Assembly: GCA_900540955.1 (NCBI GenBank)
Contig: UQIF01000027.1
Location: forward strand, 1 to 29,469
Direction: 5' to 3'
DNA from: an uncultured Olsenella sp.
GTDB lineage: Bacteria > Actinomycetota > Coriobacteriia > Coriobacteriales > Atopobiaceae
DNA length: 29,469 nucleotides
Shown: one piece after another, positions 1 to 8,127 of the stretch
How the letters are laid out: each line of letters starts with the position of its first letter
How positions within the stretch are numbered: position 1 is the stretch's first letter
The notes under the pieces: model-generated
Databases searched by the model: none
Told to the model about the DNA's origin: nothing
Seen by the model: only the letters and a program-made list of their open reading frames with translations
Program-made: the position numbers and the translations under genes

Positions 1-63
1 GACCTCACTGAATGTATCGGTAAAAGACACTCTTTCCCCGACAAATTGGGGTTTGTTAGTCAT
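1..63 (-). CDS. 5' end of the gene after hsdM (partial, probably hsdS or hsdR)
   Basis: The minus strand reads 21 open codons from an ATG at 63 to the window edge, beginning MTNKPQFVGERVSF. The ATG overlaps the hsdM stop codon (ATGACTAA, 8 bases shared), a typical translational-coupling arrangement. In type I restriction-modification operons the gene directly after hsdM is usually the specificity subunit hsdS, less often hsdR or an accessory gene. Too little is present to decide, so the subunit name is inference from position only. Confidence 0.6.
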   Translation of the reverse strand, partial: MTNKPQFVGERVSFTDTFSEV

Positions 64-1582
64 TCTGACCACCACCGAGCATGCGACGGAGCTCCGCGAG
101 GCTCTCGGCCATCTGCCTGTTAAGGTCATCCAGATCGGCCAGGATCTCCTCGGTGGGCGGGTATTCCACGCGCTCGTAGACGGTCTCCGTGTACTTGTTG
201 AAGCTGAAGTCGTAGCCATTCTCCACGATCTCGCTCTTGGGCACGAGGAAGCTCTTCTCGGTGCGGCCGCGGTCTCGCTCGGCGTCGAGGCTGCCCCAGC
301 GCGCTAGGATATCGGGGGTATCGTTGTGCTTCTCATCGGGGTCACGCTTGTCGTCGAGCGTGTAGCCGTCACCCTCCATGTTGTAGAGCCATACGTCGTC
401 GGTGCCGCCCGCGTCGGTCTTGGTGAACACGAGTATGGCGGTGCTCACGCCGGAGTACGGCTTGAACACGCCACTCGGCATGTAAATCACTGCCTCGAGC
501 TTCTGGTTCTCCACCAGCTCGCGGCGCAGCTGCTCGTAGGCTTTCGAATTGCTGCGGAACAGCACACCGTTCGGCACGATGCAGGCGCACCGGCCGCCCA
601 TCTTGAGCATGCGCAGAAACAGCGCCACGAACAGAAGCTCGGTCTGTTTGGAGTCCACGATGGCGCGCAGGCTCTTGTCGATGTCCTCAACGTCGACAGA
701 CCCGGTGAACGGCGGGTTGGCGAGCACCACGTCGTACTTGCTCGACACGGTGTTGTTCTTCGAGATGCTGTCGAGGTAGCGCACGTCCGGCGCGTCCACC
801 CCGTGGAGCATCAAGTTCATGGTCGAGATGCGAAGCATGGTCTGGTCGATCTCGAAACCCGAGAACTGCGGTGCGGCGCCGTTCTTGCCTGCATAGGAGT
901 CCCAGTCATCGCCGGTCATCTGGCTTTCGTAGGCGTTGCGGATGTGCTCCGCGGCAGAGATGAGGAAGCCCGCGGTACCACACGCCGGGTCACAGATAAG
1001 CTCGCCCGGCTTGGGGTCGACCATGGCCACCATCATGTTGCGGATGTGCTGCGGCGTTCGGAACTGGCCGTTGGTGCCCGCGGTCGAGAGCTTCGAGAGC
1101 ATGTACTCGTAGAGGTCGCCCAAATCGCCCACGTGATCATCGAACTCGGAGAGGAGGCCCTCCACGCCGTCGACCGCCCTTTCGAGCAGAGAGGGCTTGC
1201 CCGCCGGGAAGCCAAATGTCGCGCTTTCCATGGCTTTGGCGAAGGCGGACTCATCGCCAAGTTGCTTGATGAACGGGAAGGCAAACTCGTTCACCACGCG
1301 GTACATCTCTTGCGCGGGCAGATCCTTGAAACGGCTCCAGCGCAGCTGGTCGCCGGCGATCTCGGCGCCGTAGGAGTTGTGGTACGTCTCGGGGAAGATG
1401 TGGTCGAGCTCAGTTCCGAGCATCTGCTCCATCTTCTCGGTCTCAAGCTCCTTCTCGTCGAGCGAGCGCATGAACATGAGATAGGTGAGCTGGCTTATGA
1501 CCTCGATGGGGTTGGTGATACCGCCTTCCCACATCTTCTGCCAGATTGCGTCCACCTTGCTCTTGGTTGCTCCCGTGATCAT
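56..1582 (-). CDS. hsdM: Type I restriction-modification DNA methyltransferase subunit HsdM
   Basis: This is the modification subunit, which transfers a methyl group from S-adenosylmethionine to adenine N6 within a HsdM2S complex. The 508-residue length is normal for the family. Residues 1-150 match the helical HsdM N-terminal domain. The SAM-binding motif I DPACGTAGFL is at about 198-207 and the adenine methylase catalytic motif NPPF at about 289-292 (VVLANPPFTGS). The ATG at 1582 lies two bases after the stop of the upstream ribbon-helix-helix gene, with AAAGG inside that gene's end as ribosome site. The next gene overlaps its stop, so at least three genes form one operon running off the left edge. 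The family call is certain; the target sequence cannot be read here. Confidence 0.95.
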   Translation of the reverse strand: MITGATKSKVDAIWQKMWEGGITNPIEVISQLTYLMFMRSLDEKELETEKMEQMLGTELDHIFPETYHNSYGAEIAGDQLRWSRFKDLPAQEMYRVVNEFAFPFIKQLGDESAFAKAMESATFGFPAGKPSLLERAVDGVEGLLSEFDDHVGDLGDLYEYMLSKLSTAGTNGQFRTPQHIRNMMVAMVDPKPGELICDPACGTAGFLISAAEHIRNAYESQMTGDDWDSYAGKNGAAPQFSGFEIDQTMLRISTMNLMLHGVDAPDVRYLDSISKNNTVSSKYDVVLANPPFTGSVDVEDIDKSLRAIVDSKQTELLFVALFLRMLKMGGRCACIVPNGVLFRSNSKAYEQLRRELVENQKLEAVIYMPSGVFKPYSGVSTAILVFTKTDAGGTDDVWLYNMEGDGYTLDDKRDPDEKHNDTPDILARWGSLDAERDRGRTEKSFLVPKSEIVENGYDFSFNKYTETVYERVEYPPTEEILADLDDLNRQMAESLAELRRMLGGGQND

Positions 1583-1584
1583 TG

Positions 1585-1794
1585 CTACCGGCCTTTCTTC
1601 GAAAGCTCTTCAATCATGCAGGTACGGACGAAGGCACTGAAGCTCATCCCGCGAAGGGAAGCCTCCGCCTTCGCCGCGTCACGCAGCGTGTCGGGTATTC
1701 TGAGCGTCACCGAAACCTGGTTTCCGTCAACGAGGTAGCTGCGAATCTCGGTCTCGCTCGGCGAGCCGTCAATGAAGTCCGTATACGACCGCAT
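1585..1794 (-). CDS. Small ribbon-helix-helix (CopG/Arc-type) protein leading the hsd operon
   Basis: A 69-residue protein. The segment QVSVTLRIPDTLRDAAKAEA followed by LRGMSFSAFVRTCMIEEL fits a ribbon-helix-helix fold: a short beta strand, helix 1, then helix 2 with SFSAFVR. Such proteins bind operator DNA as dimers and often act as antitoxins or autoregulators. I chose the ATG at 1794 because GGAGG lies four bases upstream. An in-frame ATG at 1854 would add 20 residues but has no ribosome site, and a TATAAT box (1840-1845) falls inside that extension. The gene ends two bases before hsdM, so it may regulate the restriction operon. No toxin partner is visible. Confidence 0.75.
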   Translation of the reverse strand: MRSYTDFIDGSPSETEIRSYLVDGNQVSVTLRIPDTLRDAAKAEASLRGMSFSAFVRTCMIEELSKKGR

Positions 1795-1839
1795 CCGACC
1801 TCCAAATCGCTCGAAATGCAATACAAACGCGTTGCGGCA

Positions 1840-1845
1840 ATTATA
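1840..1845 (-). promoter_or_regulatory. Candidate -10 box (TATAAT) for the rhh-hsdM operon
   Basis: A perfect TATAAT on the minus strand lies 46 bases before the chosen start at 1794. No convincing -35 hexamer sits 16-18 bases upstream (CAGCCT), so activity may be weak or activator-dependent. Confidence 0.35.
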
Positions 1846-1854
1846 TTCCATCAA

Positions 1855-2423
1855 ACGTTTAAAGGCTGTGTAGGGCGAGCAGGAATGATAGGAAGCCTAA
1901 AACTGTGAGTAAGGCAGTTCTTGTCTTCCACGCGCGAATGGCTGGCCAAGCTCGGCACTAGTCAATCAGGCATAGCTATCAGCTAGCATGCACACCATAC
2001 CGCCTGCCTATCCCCTTGCCACACATTCGACTCTTGTTGTTAGACAGACGCCCACATGGGCGTCTCTTTTTGGGACTTGGCCACAAGCCAAAGAACGCGG
2101 CTCATTGCATTTTCCGAAATCCCGATCAACTCTACCGCCCCTGCCCCATCAGGTGCGCCGCACGTCATCGCAAGTCGGCTCAAGTCGCAGCCAATTAGGC
2201 AGAGCGCTCTGCACTTCTAAATGAGCCCAACACCAGCACGGCAGTTCCAAGCCACTTTGCCATCACGTCGATCATGCCTTTGGAAGACAGACAAACCAGC
2301 AGGCAGGAGTTCGCTCATTGGAGCTTCCAGACCTGAATACGGCCTAAGGTGTCACGGAAACAATAATTCCCAAAGGTAGACGCTTCGTTACCGGCAGTAA
2401 TCAGCCGCCAGCTGAATCTCACG
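1855..2423. other. Intergenic region without a recognisable gene
   Basis: About 570 bases separate the minus-strand hsd operon from the plus-strand cassette starting at 2481. I find one hairpin terminator (2046-2072) and no convincing gene. Open frames at 1988 and 2016 lack ribosome sites and protein-like composition. The GC content is lower than in the flanking core genes, in keeping with an island boundary. Confidence 0.5.
2046..2072 (+). terminator. Rho-independent terminator hairpin
   Basis: AGACGCCCA pairs with TGGGCGTCT around a two-base loop and is followed by CTTTTT on the plus strand. No intact plus-strand gene ends upstream, so it may be left over from a lost gene. Confidence 0.6.
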
Positions 2424-2480
2424 GTGGTCCTCAGTGAGATAATTACCGCAATCGAACGAATTCCCAGCAAGGAGCACGCC

Positions 2481-3713
2481 ATGACGGAAAGTAACGATCA
2501 GTTCTCAAGCGACAAACGCACGCAACTGGTGGCGGGGAATCTCTCCGCAATCGAAATCTGTCTCGCGTCTACAGGACAGGAGGTCAACGTCTCGGGCGCC
2601 GTCAGGCTCCCGCTGAGCCACCTTCCTGAGCTAGGCGTGGCTTTCGCATCGCTGCCCGAGGTGTTCCGCACCGTCACGAACACGGTAAGCGTGCCCACGC
2701 TGCTGCAGGCAACCGACAAGTTCGGCAACCCGCTTGACCCTTCCATCCTCCAGACATTCAACGACGGTAGTGGCCTTTTGGGCTCGTTCCGAGACACCGC
2801 CAACAGCTTCGGCCAGGCGCGCCTCCACATGGTTCCAAGCGGCGTGACATCGAGCGTCACACAGGTGCCCTACAACCCCACGGCGCTGTTCGTGGCGGCG
2901 GCGCTTGCGCAGATCGACCAAAAACTCGACTCCATCCAAGGGTCAGTCGACGAGATGTTCGACTACATGCGCCAACGTGACAAGTCCAGCATGCGTGGCG
3001 ACCTCAAAACACTCGCCGGCATCCTCAACGACTACGCCCTCAACTACGGCATCGCCACCCATATGGCTAACGACCACATGAAGGTCCTCGACATCAAGCA
3101 GGCATCCGAGCGGTATATGGACCTCTCCTACGGCCAGGCGCGCGCCGGCCTCCAAAAGAAGGAGCAGGCCGAGGTGCGTGCAGGGGTCGAGAAACGCCTC
3201 GACAAGGTCCTTGACCACCTTAAGGATGCCCAGCTCGCCACCTACATCCACGCGTTCTCGCTGTTTCTCGAGCCCATGCTCGCCGAGAGCTTCGGGGCCG
3301 CCAAGCTCGCCGACACGGCAGCGAAAATCGAGGCCGACTCGCTGGCCTATCGCGAGCTCTACACCGAGTGCTACGACGCTCTCGAGGCCAGCACCGCAGG
3401 GTCAATCGACGCCACAGTGCTGGGCGGAATCGCGTCCGTGGGCAAGAGGCTCGGCCGCGCAATCGCGGAAACCCCCGTCGGCGAGCACACCCCCATTAAC
3501 GGGGCGCTCGAGGATGCCGGCGAGGTCATCGGCCGCTTCAACAAGAAGCAGTCCAAAAAGCTCATGGCGAAACTCCTCCAGGCAAAGACGCCCGACGTCG
3601 CACCGTTCAGACAAAGCGTGATGGAGATCGACGCCCTCTACAACCGACCCACCCGCATAGCCATCGACGCCGAAAACGTCTACATCCTGCCCGCTGAGCA
3701 GCAGGAAGAATAA
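2481..3713 (+). CDS. Hypothetical mostly helical protein, first gene of a two-gene cassette
   Basis: A 410-residue protein with no recognised catalytic motif or signal peptide. The N-terminal ~120 residues are mixed. From about residue 135 (NPTALFVAAALAQIDQKLDSI) it becomes strongly helical and coiled-coil-like (EMFDYMRQRDKSSMRGDL), then has a helical segment containing FSLFLEPMLAESF and a Gly/Ala-rich stretch (TVLGGIASVGKRLG). The heptad-like pattern and the LAQIDQKLD...DYMRQRDKS...VLDIKQ layout remind me of an uncharacterised Firmicutes family, from memory only. The ATG at 2481 has AAGGAG seven bases upstream; the open frame extends 19 codons further without a ribosome site. The next gene starts two bases after its stop, so the two are probably translated together. 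Confidence 0.8.
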   Translation: MTESNDQFSSDKRTQLVAGNLSAIEICLASTGQEVNVSGAVRLPLSHLPELGVAFASLPEVFRTVTNTVSVPTLLQATDKFGNPLDPSILQTFNDGSGLLGSFRDTANSFGQARLHMVPSGVTSSVTQVPYNPTALFVAAALAQIDQKLDSIQGSVDEMFDYMRQRDKSSMRGDLKTLAGILNDYALNYGIATHMANDHMKVLDIKQASERYMDLSYGQARAGLQKKEQAEVRAGVEKRLDKVLDHLKDAQLATYIHAFSLFLEPMLAESFGAAKLADTAAKIEADSLAYRELYTECYDALEASTAGSIDATVLGGIASVGKRLGRAIAETPVGEHTPINGALEDAGEVIGRFNKKQSKKLMAKLLQAKTPDVAPFRQSVMEIDALYNRPTRIAIDAENVYILPAEQQEE

Positions 3714-3715
3714 CC

Positions 3716-4462
3716 ATGGCCGCGTATCTGGGGCTTCGAGACAGCTGGCTTCTTGAGGACGACGCGCTTCTTGACTCCATCGAGGCACTCCAGGCTCAGG
3801 TAAGCGGCACGTTTTATCCGACCGGGCGTGGGCTGGAGAGCTGCGCGGGCATCGCATGCCGCGATCTCTGGGGCTATCTTGTCCCACCGACGGAGACAGA
3901 GGCGTTCGAGCGTCTTTTCTTGGCACACGAGGACAAACGGATTGCAAAGCTCTACGAGAAACGCTTCGTCTACGCGCACTGGCGCGACGACGCCAGGGGC
4001 AAGCCCGAAGTGGACTTCTTGCCCGCTCCCACCTTCAAGGAGACGCCCCTTCCGGGCAGCGTCGGCAAGAAGGCAACCTGGGCGCGCTTCTGGTCGTGGG
4101 GTCCCGCCGCCGAGCACCACTTCGACATGCACTGCGACTTGGTCACAGGCAGATGCTCCGCCGAGATCGCATCCGGAATGGAGACGCTTCCCGCCGCCCG
4201 TTTCCGAGTCGCCGCGGCAAAGCTCGCGCCCTACGCCACCATAGGCGAAGGCGCCCGCTACGGCGAGGAAAAGAAGGACCCCTGGCTGATTTACGACGGA
4301 CCCTACTGGAATTACATCCTCGGCACCGGCGACGCCGTCCTGCTGCGAGGCACCAGAATGGCCACGGTCGAGAAGGGCACCGAGCCCATCCTTTCTCTCT
4401 TCCGCTCCATAAAGAGGTCGGGGCGTAACGAGATGCGCCGGCTTTGGGGATTCGCCATCTAG
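3716..4462 (+). CDS. Hypothetical protein, second gene of the cassette
   Basis: A 248-residue soluble protein rich in aromatic residues, with Trp clusters such as ATWARFWSWG and DPWLIYDGPYWNYILGTGD. A HHFDMHCD stretch near residue 135 carries three His, two Asp and a Cys and could bind a metal, but this is a guess. No signal peptide or membrane segment is seen. It starts two bases after the previous stop, with AGGAAG overlapping the end of that gene, so it is almost certainly in the same operon and works with it. I do not recognise the family. The pair lies beside a restriction system, which is compatible with a defence role but does not show it. Confidence 0.8.
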   Translation: MAAYLGLRDSWLLEDDALLDSIEALQAQVSGTFYPTGRGLESCAGIACRDLWGYLVPPTETEAFERLFLAHEDKRIAKLYEKRFVYAHWRDDARGKPEVDFLPAPTFKETPLPGSVGKKATWARFWSWGPAAEHHFDMHCDLVTGRCSAEIASGMETLPAARFRVAAAKLAPYATIGEGARYGEEKKDPWLIYDGPYWNYILGTGDAVLLRGTRMATVEKGTEPILSLFRSIKRSGRNEMRRLWGFAI

Positions 4463-4610
4463 GAGAGGGTGGAGAGAGGCTCTTATCGGCCTCATGCCAC
4501 ATCCATAGCACATCATGAAAATGAAAGCCCCCTCGCCCACCAGAGCGGTCACCCCATATGCTTGCACTATGAGGTTTGCCGTTCGGGAATTCCAAAGATA
4601 GGAGAACTCC

Positions 4611-4997
4611 ATGAGCGTATTTGGAATCAGACGCGAAGCTGACACGACCGGACCGTGGTCCGACTACGTCGTCGGCGCCGTGAACCTCCTCAACGAGCAC
4701 CTGAACCCGCGCGGGAAGCACTTCTACTTCGACGAGATCGACGCCTACGCGAGCGACATCGGCGGCCATAAGGTCTACGACATGTACGGGTGGGTAATCG
4801 ACGAGTCCGAGCGCAGCGAGTTCGAGCCGCTGTGGCTCGCCGAGGTCGACCGGCACTCCGCCCCCGACGGCTCGACGCCGCTCGACAAGTTCCGCGACGT
4901 CACCGTCATATGGAAAGACAGGGACGGAGCCCCGCACGCCAGGATCACGCTCTTCGACTCCTTCGAAGAGGAGCCCGAGGTCATCCCGTACGATTAG
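4611..4997 (+). CDS. Small hypothetical protein, paralogue of the 5793 gene
   Basis: A 128-residue acidic soluble protein starting MSVFGIR, with AGGAG seven to eight bases upstream of the ATG. It aligns along its whole length with the product of 5793-6173. Shared landmarks are VFGIR, DY.V..V.LLN, NP.GK.FYFDE, GHKV.DMYGWV.DE, EF..LWL, PDGSTP.D.FR.VTV.W. No enzyme motif is apparent. The two copies lie in the same orientation about 1.2 kb apart, with degraded DNA between, so a tandem duplication followed by divergence is likely. The function is unknown. Confidence 0.8.
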   Translation: MSVFGIRREADTTGPWSDYVVGAVNLLNEHLNPRGKHFYFDEIDAYASDIGGHKVYDMYGWVIDESERSEFEPLWLAEVDRHSAPDGSTPLDKFRDVTVIWKDRDGAPHARITLFDSFEEEPEVIPYD

Positions 4998-5016
4998 CAA
5001 GATTTACAGAAATAAC

Positions 5017-5046
5017 CGGGAGGCCGTCCGGAAGGGCGGCCTCCCG
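5017..5046. terminator. Strong hairpin after the 4611 gene
   Basis: A perfect 10-bp stem (CGGGAGGCCG with CGGCCTCCCG) encloses a 10-base loop and starts about 20 bases after the stop. There is no clear T run on either side. It probably ends or stabilises the upstream message. Confidence 0.55.
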
Positions 5047-5288
5047 ATCGTCGCGGCACAACAACACGAAAGCGAATTGGGCTTCGTAAAAGCACCGCTT
5101 CCCCCTGATGCGCCCGGGCGCCAGCCCGTAAACGGGATCCAAACGCGGCGCGACACATCCTCGCAGTAGGCGGCCCTCCAGCATCGTTAGCGACGATTCG
5201 AGCCGCTGCTCATGTCGGGGCATTCGCATATCTGCTTTATAACGAACTCAAGACGCTTAAGTCCGTCCTTGCGCATCTGAGAAGGCCT

Positions 5289-5375
5289 TCACCTCCTCCC
5301 CCGCCTGTAGATACGGGAAGCGATATAAGCGACAACGAACGACCTGACAGCAATCCGAATGCGCCTTGCATCCAT
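5289..5375 (-). CDS. Possible 28-residue basic peptide behind the repeated leader
   Basis: An ATG at 5375 follows a strong AAGGAG ribosome site (5383-5388) at good spacing. It opens a 28-codon frame beginning MDARRIRIAV and ending in an Arg-rich tail (YRRGRR). A second frame (5276-5187, 29 residues) starts soon after. The same ribosome site and ATG occur in the second leader copy at 9518, where the frame is only six codons long (MNVRRA). The peptide is therefore not conserved between copies, and it may be the stub of a lost gene rather than a real product. Confidence 0.25.
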   Translation of the reverse strand: MDARRIRIAVRSFVVAYIASRIYRRGRR

Positions 5376-5509
5376 GGCACGACTCCTTAACGTGGTTGTG
5401 GGCCAGGCTAACGTTCCCCGAAGCTCTTACGGACACCGAGATCACACATGGCCCACACCCCAATTGTCGGCCATGCATTTCTAGGAGACGCTTGGCCAAC
5501 CGCCTAAAC
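5369..5509 (-). repeat. Dispersed 140-bp leader repeat, copy A
   Basis: This stretch matches 9518-9655 over its full length at roughly 75-80 percent by eye. Long identical blocks include TGGCACGACTCCTTAACGTG, CCGAAGCTCTT, GGCCATGCATTTCTAGG and CCAACCGCCTAAAC. Read on the minus strand, both copies end in the same ribosome site plus ATG (GTTAAGGAGTCGTGCCATG), so the repeat looks like a duplicated gene leader or gene start. Similarity stops at the same base in both copies at the CCTAAAC edge. Confidence 0.75.
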
Positions 5510-5792
5510 ATGCCGACTACCCTACTATTGGATAATCGACGACGGTGTCCCGATAACCGGACAGTGGAGAGGGAATCTCAGCCAAAGGCCAAGCAAATCG
5601 GCCAGTTGCAAATAACAGGACATTAAACTTCGACGTAAGCGATGCGGGAATCGCGATCACATCGATTTTCAGAGGCGCGTCCCATCAGGCAGCCCTCACC
5701 GACAAAGCCAGCCGCCGCCCTCGGCGAGCATTCCCGGCACTCGCATCGCACGGCCGACCGCCCCAGCATCTCAAATGGAAGAGGCGAGCATC

Positions 5793-6173
5793 ATGCATGT
5801 ATTCGGAATAAGGAACGGTGAGCAGAATAACCCCATCTTCGGCGACTACATCGTCGACTCGGTGGGCCTGCTCAACAATAGGTTCAATCCCCAGGGCAAG
5901 TACTTCTACTTCGACGAGGGCGATGTCGCCCAGCAGGTCATTGATGGACATAAGGTCTTCGACATGTACGGCTGGGTCGTCGACGAAACCGATCGCGCCG
6001 AGTTCGAGCAGCTGTGGCTCACGAATGCCGATAGGAAGGGCTCGCCGGACGGCTCTACACCGATGGACCGATTCCGCCACGTGACAGTCACCTGGGAGAA
6101 CCATGACGGAGAGCCCTACGCCCTGGTTGAGTGCATCATCGACTACGAAACGTTCGATGTCGAGGTACTGTAG
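5793..6173 (+). CDS. Small hypothetical protein, paralogue of the 4611 gene
   Basis: A 126-residue acidic protein. I start it at the ATG at 5793, giving MHVFGIR, because this aligns with the MSVFGIR start of the 4611 protein and has GAGG eight bases upstream. An in-frame ATG at 5775 has no ribosome site. Conserved blocks include NPQGKYFYFDEGD, DGHKVFDMYGWVVDE, EFEQLWL and SPDGSTPMDRFRHVTVTWE. Substitutions relative to its paralogue are mostly conservative, so both are probably still under protein-level selection. It may be co-transcribed with the 6239 gene 65 bases downstream. The function is unknown. Confidence 0.8.
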   Translation: MHVFGIRNGEQNNPIFGDYIVDSVGLLNNRFNPQGKYFYFDEGDVAQQVIDGHKVFDMYGWVVDETDRAEFEQLWLTNADRKGSPDGSTPMDRFRHVTVTWENHDGEPYALVECIIDYETFDVEVL

Positions 6174-6238
6174 TCGCTCCGAAGTGCCCGAAAGCGTCAT
6201 CGCCGAAGACAATCGGCGACCAATTATGAGGAGCCTCA

Positions 6239-6433
6239 GTGAGCTCGAAGTGCTTCATCATAAACGGAAAGTCCTATGAGCTGCCCGAAAGCAAGCTCGA
6301 GGAGTGCGAGCGGCTTAATGACGAATTCCACAAGGCGCTCGGGAATGTCAAGCGCCCGCCTGTTCCAGAGGGATGCCTGAGTCACAAGTCGATCTTGCCG
6401 GTTCTCGAGGTCGCAAGGGAATACCGCGCCTAA
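6239..6433 (+). CDS. Small hypothetical protein (64 residues)
   Basis: It starts at GTG with GAGGAG five bases upstream. The product begins MSSKCFIINGKSYELPESKL and contains a helix-like charged centre and three cysteines, with no recognised domain. A 46-base segment coding for residues 28-42 (DEFHKALGNVKRPPV) recurs at 9799-9844 with only three or four differences, two of them silent. This shows that the gene or a close relative was duplicated nearby. The position suggests an operon with the 5793 gene. Confidence 0.65.
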   Translation: MSSKCFIINGKSYELPESKLEECERLNDEFHKALGNVKRPPVPEGCLSHKSILPVLEVAREYRA

Positions 6434-6497
6434 ATCCAGAGATCTTCTCGTCGAGGCCGAAGGTCAGCACCTGAGCTACCCGCCGGCATCACCGCGC

Positions 6498-7085
6498 TCA
6501 ATCCTTCCGATAAAAGTGGAAATCGCAGCAGTCGCCGCCGTAACCGAGGGTTTTCGTGCGCGAGAAGCCCATCTTTCTAAGACCCCCGTAGTTCACGTCG
6601 TCGACGTCGCAGAACAGCGGGCATAGCTCGGGGCAGCCGTTTTCCACACACGCATCGTGCCAGAGGCACTTCGTGATCCGAGCGTCAAAGAAGTCGCGGC
6701 CGTGGGATTGCGTGCTCTCCCACAGGTCGGAAGTCCCCATGACGCGCAGAAACACGCGCTTGTATATGGTAAAGAACCCGGGAACGACCTGCATGCCCGC
6801 CGTGGAAGCATGCTTCTGCGCCGCCACCACGTCCATCATGTAGCCGCGCATGAGCTTGGTCGCCTCCTCGCTGGAGGCAACCTGCTCATTGAGCGCCTTG
6901 AACAGCGCGATGCGCGGGAGAATCGTCTGCTCGAGCGTCTCCATCTGGTTTTTCGTCTTGCCGGAAGTCCCAGCGATGAGCCCATCGAGCAGCTCGGACT
7001 GGCGCGCGAACAGCTCGCTCGCCGCGTCTTGGCCAAGCTGCTCAACCAGGTATTTCTCGATATCCCCCTGCTGCTTGATGGCCAT
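6498..7085 (-). CDS. L-2-amino-thiazoline-4-carboxylic acid hydrolase family protein
   Basis: A 195-residue protein. The C-terminal region, with a Cys-rich ACVENGCPELCPLFCDVDD, then the segment FSRTKTLGYGGDCCDFHFYRK, is the hallmark I associate with the ATC hydrolase family. That family is named for opening the thiazoline ring on the route to L-cysteine, but most members are untested. The N-terminal half is helical. I chose the ATG at 7085 because GGGGAGG lies about seven bases upstream; the open frame runs a further 63 codons without a ribosome site. It diverges from the dehydrogenase gene at 7324, and the 238 bases between hold an imperfect AGTTAA...TAAACT dyad that could be an operator. 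The actual substrate is uncertain. Confidence 0.75.
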   Translation of the reverse strand: MAIKQQGDIEKYLVEQLGQDAASELFARQSELLDGLIAGTSGKTKNQMETLEQTILPRIALFKALNEQVASSEEATKLMRGYMMDVVAAQKHASTAGMQVVPGFFTIYKRVFLRVMGTSDLWESTQSHGRDFFDARITKCLWHDACVENGCPELCPLFCDVDDVNYGGLRKMGFSRTKTLGYGGDCCDFHFYRKD

Positions 7086-7323
7086 AGCGCCGTCCTCCCC
7101 TTCTTTGCGCGCGGCCTCAAGGCGCGCCTCGAGAAGATAGTTTAGCACGGTTAACTTTTTCAGAAGCAAAAAGCCGGGCGCCCTCGCGTCCCCGGAAACG
7201 GCGCCGGGGCCACCTGCCGCGCGGAGCAAATCGCTGCCGCCCGCCGAAAAGAAAATGCGGGAAATACCCCTCATCTTCCAAACTATGAACAGCAGCGTTT
7301 ACCAGCTAGAGAAAGGACGTGCC

Positions 7324-8100
7324 ATGCGATTTGAGGGAAAGAGCGTCGTCGTCACCGGAGCAAGCTCGGGGATGGGTCGCCAGATTGCCTACGACTTCGC
7401 CAAGGAAGGCGCCACGGTCGTTGCCGTTGCGCGTCGTGAGGAGCGTCTCGCCGAGCTCGCCTCGCAGGTCGAAGCCGACGGCCTTCCCGGCAAGATCCTC
7501 CCCTACGCGGGCGATGTCTCCGCGCGCGAGACGAACGATGGCATGATCGACTTCGCCGTTGAGAAGTGCGGCAAGCTCGATATCCTCGTCAACAACGCCG
7601 GCATCATGGACGGCTTCGAGCCCATCGGAGACATCTCGGACGAGCGCTGGGACAAGGTCTTCGCCGTCAATGTAAAGGGCCCTATGTATGCCATGCGTAA
7701 GGCTGTCCAGGTAATGCTCGGCCAAGAGAAGAAGGGCAACATCGTCAACGTCGCCTCCATCGGCGGCACGAACGGCGCTCGTGCCGGCGCGGCCTACACC
7801 GCCTCCAAGCACGCGCTCGTCGGCATGACCGAGAACACCGGTTACATGTACGCGCACGAGGGAATCCGCTGCAACGCCATCTGCCCCGGCGGCGTCGAGA
7901 CCGAGATCAGCGGCTCGATGATGGCCGATTCCGGCATCGACCAGTTCGGCATGGGTCGCGCCATGGCGGGCCTCGACAAGGACATCCGCACGGGCAAGCC
8001 CGAGGAGCTCTCCGCCGCGGTGTTGTTCGTCGCCAGCGACGAGGCGTCGTTCATGACGGGCGCCTGCGTCAAGGTTGACGGCGGTGTGAGCGTAAACTAG
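7324..8100 (+). CDS. Short-chain dehydrogenase/reductase (SDR)
   Basis: A 258-residue classical SDR. The NAD(P)-binding motif TGASSGMG is at residues 11-18 and NNAG at 90-93. The catalytic triad is Ser145 (VNVAS), Tyr158 and Lys162 (YTASK). The C-terminal PGGVETEI segment and the end CVKVDGGVSVN are also typical of the family. Arg at 37-38 after the second strand (VARREE) suggests NADPH preference. I start at 7324 because AAAGGA lies upstream; an in-frame ATG at 7255 lacks a ribosome site. It is followed by a strong terminator, so it is monocistronic. The substrate could be a sugar, an acyl chain or a steroid such as a bile acid, since gut Coriobacteriia carry such SDRs. The sequence alone does not decide. 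Confidence 0.9.
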   Translation: MRFEGKSVVVTGASSGMGRQIAYDFAKEGATVVAVARREERLAELASQVEADGLPGKILPYAGDVSARETNDGMIDFAVEKCGKLDILVNNAGIMDGFEPIGDISDERWDKVFAVNVKGPMYAMRKAVQVMLGQEKKGNIVNVASIGGTNGARAGAAYTASKHALVGMTENTGYMYAHEGIRCNAICPGGVETEISGSMMADSGIDQFGMGRAMAGLDKDIRTGKPEELSAAVLFVASDEASFMTGACVKVDGGVSVN

Positions 8101-8127
8101 CGACATCGTCCCAGGCTGTAAGGCATC

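Larger units (their letters stand above)
4998..5792. other. Gene-poor stretch between the two paralogues
   Basis: About 800 bases with no full-length gene. It holds a strong hairpin (5017-5046), one copy of a 140-bp repeated leader (5369-5509), and two very short minus-strand frames (5289-5375, and 5187-5276 encoding 29 residues beginning MRKDGLKRLEFV). The rest shows nothing I can name. Its lower GC and repeat content suggest decaying mobile or accessory DNA. Confidence 0.5.

Noticed and set aside
326..1738. 470-codon plus-strand frame opposite hsdM
   Set aside because: Shadow of hsdM; no ribosome site and no protein-family resemblance.
2026..2045. tRNA 3' end (TTCGACTC-like T-loop)
   Set aside because: The flanking bases do not form a T stem and no acceptor or anticodon arm can be built.
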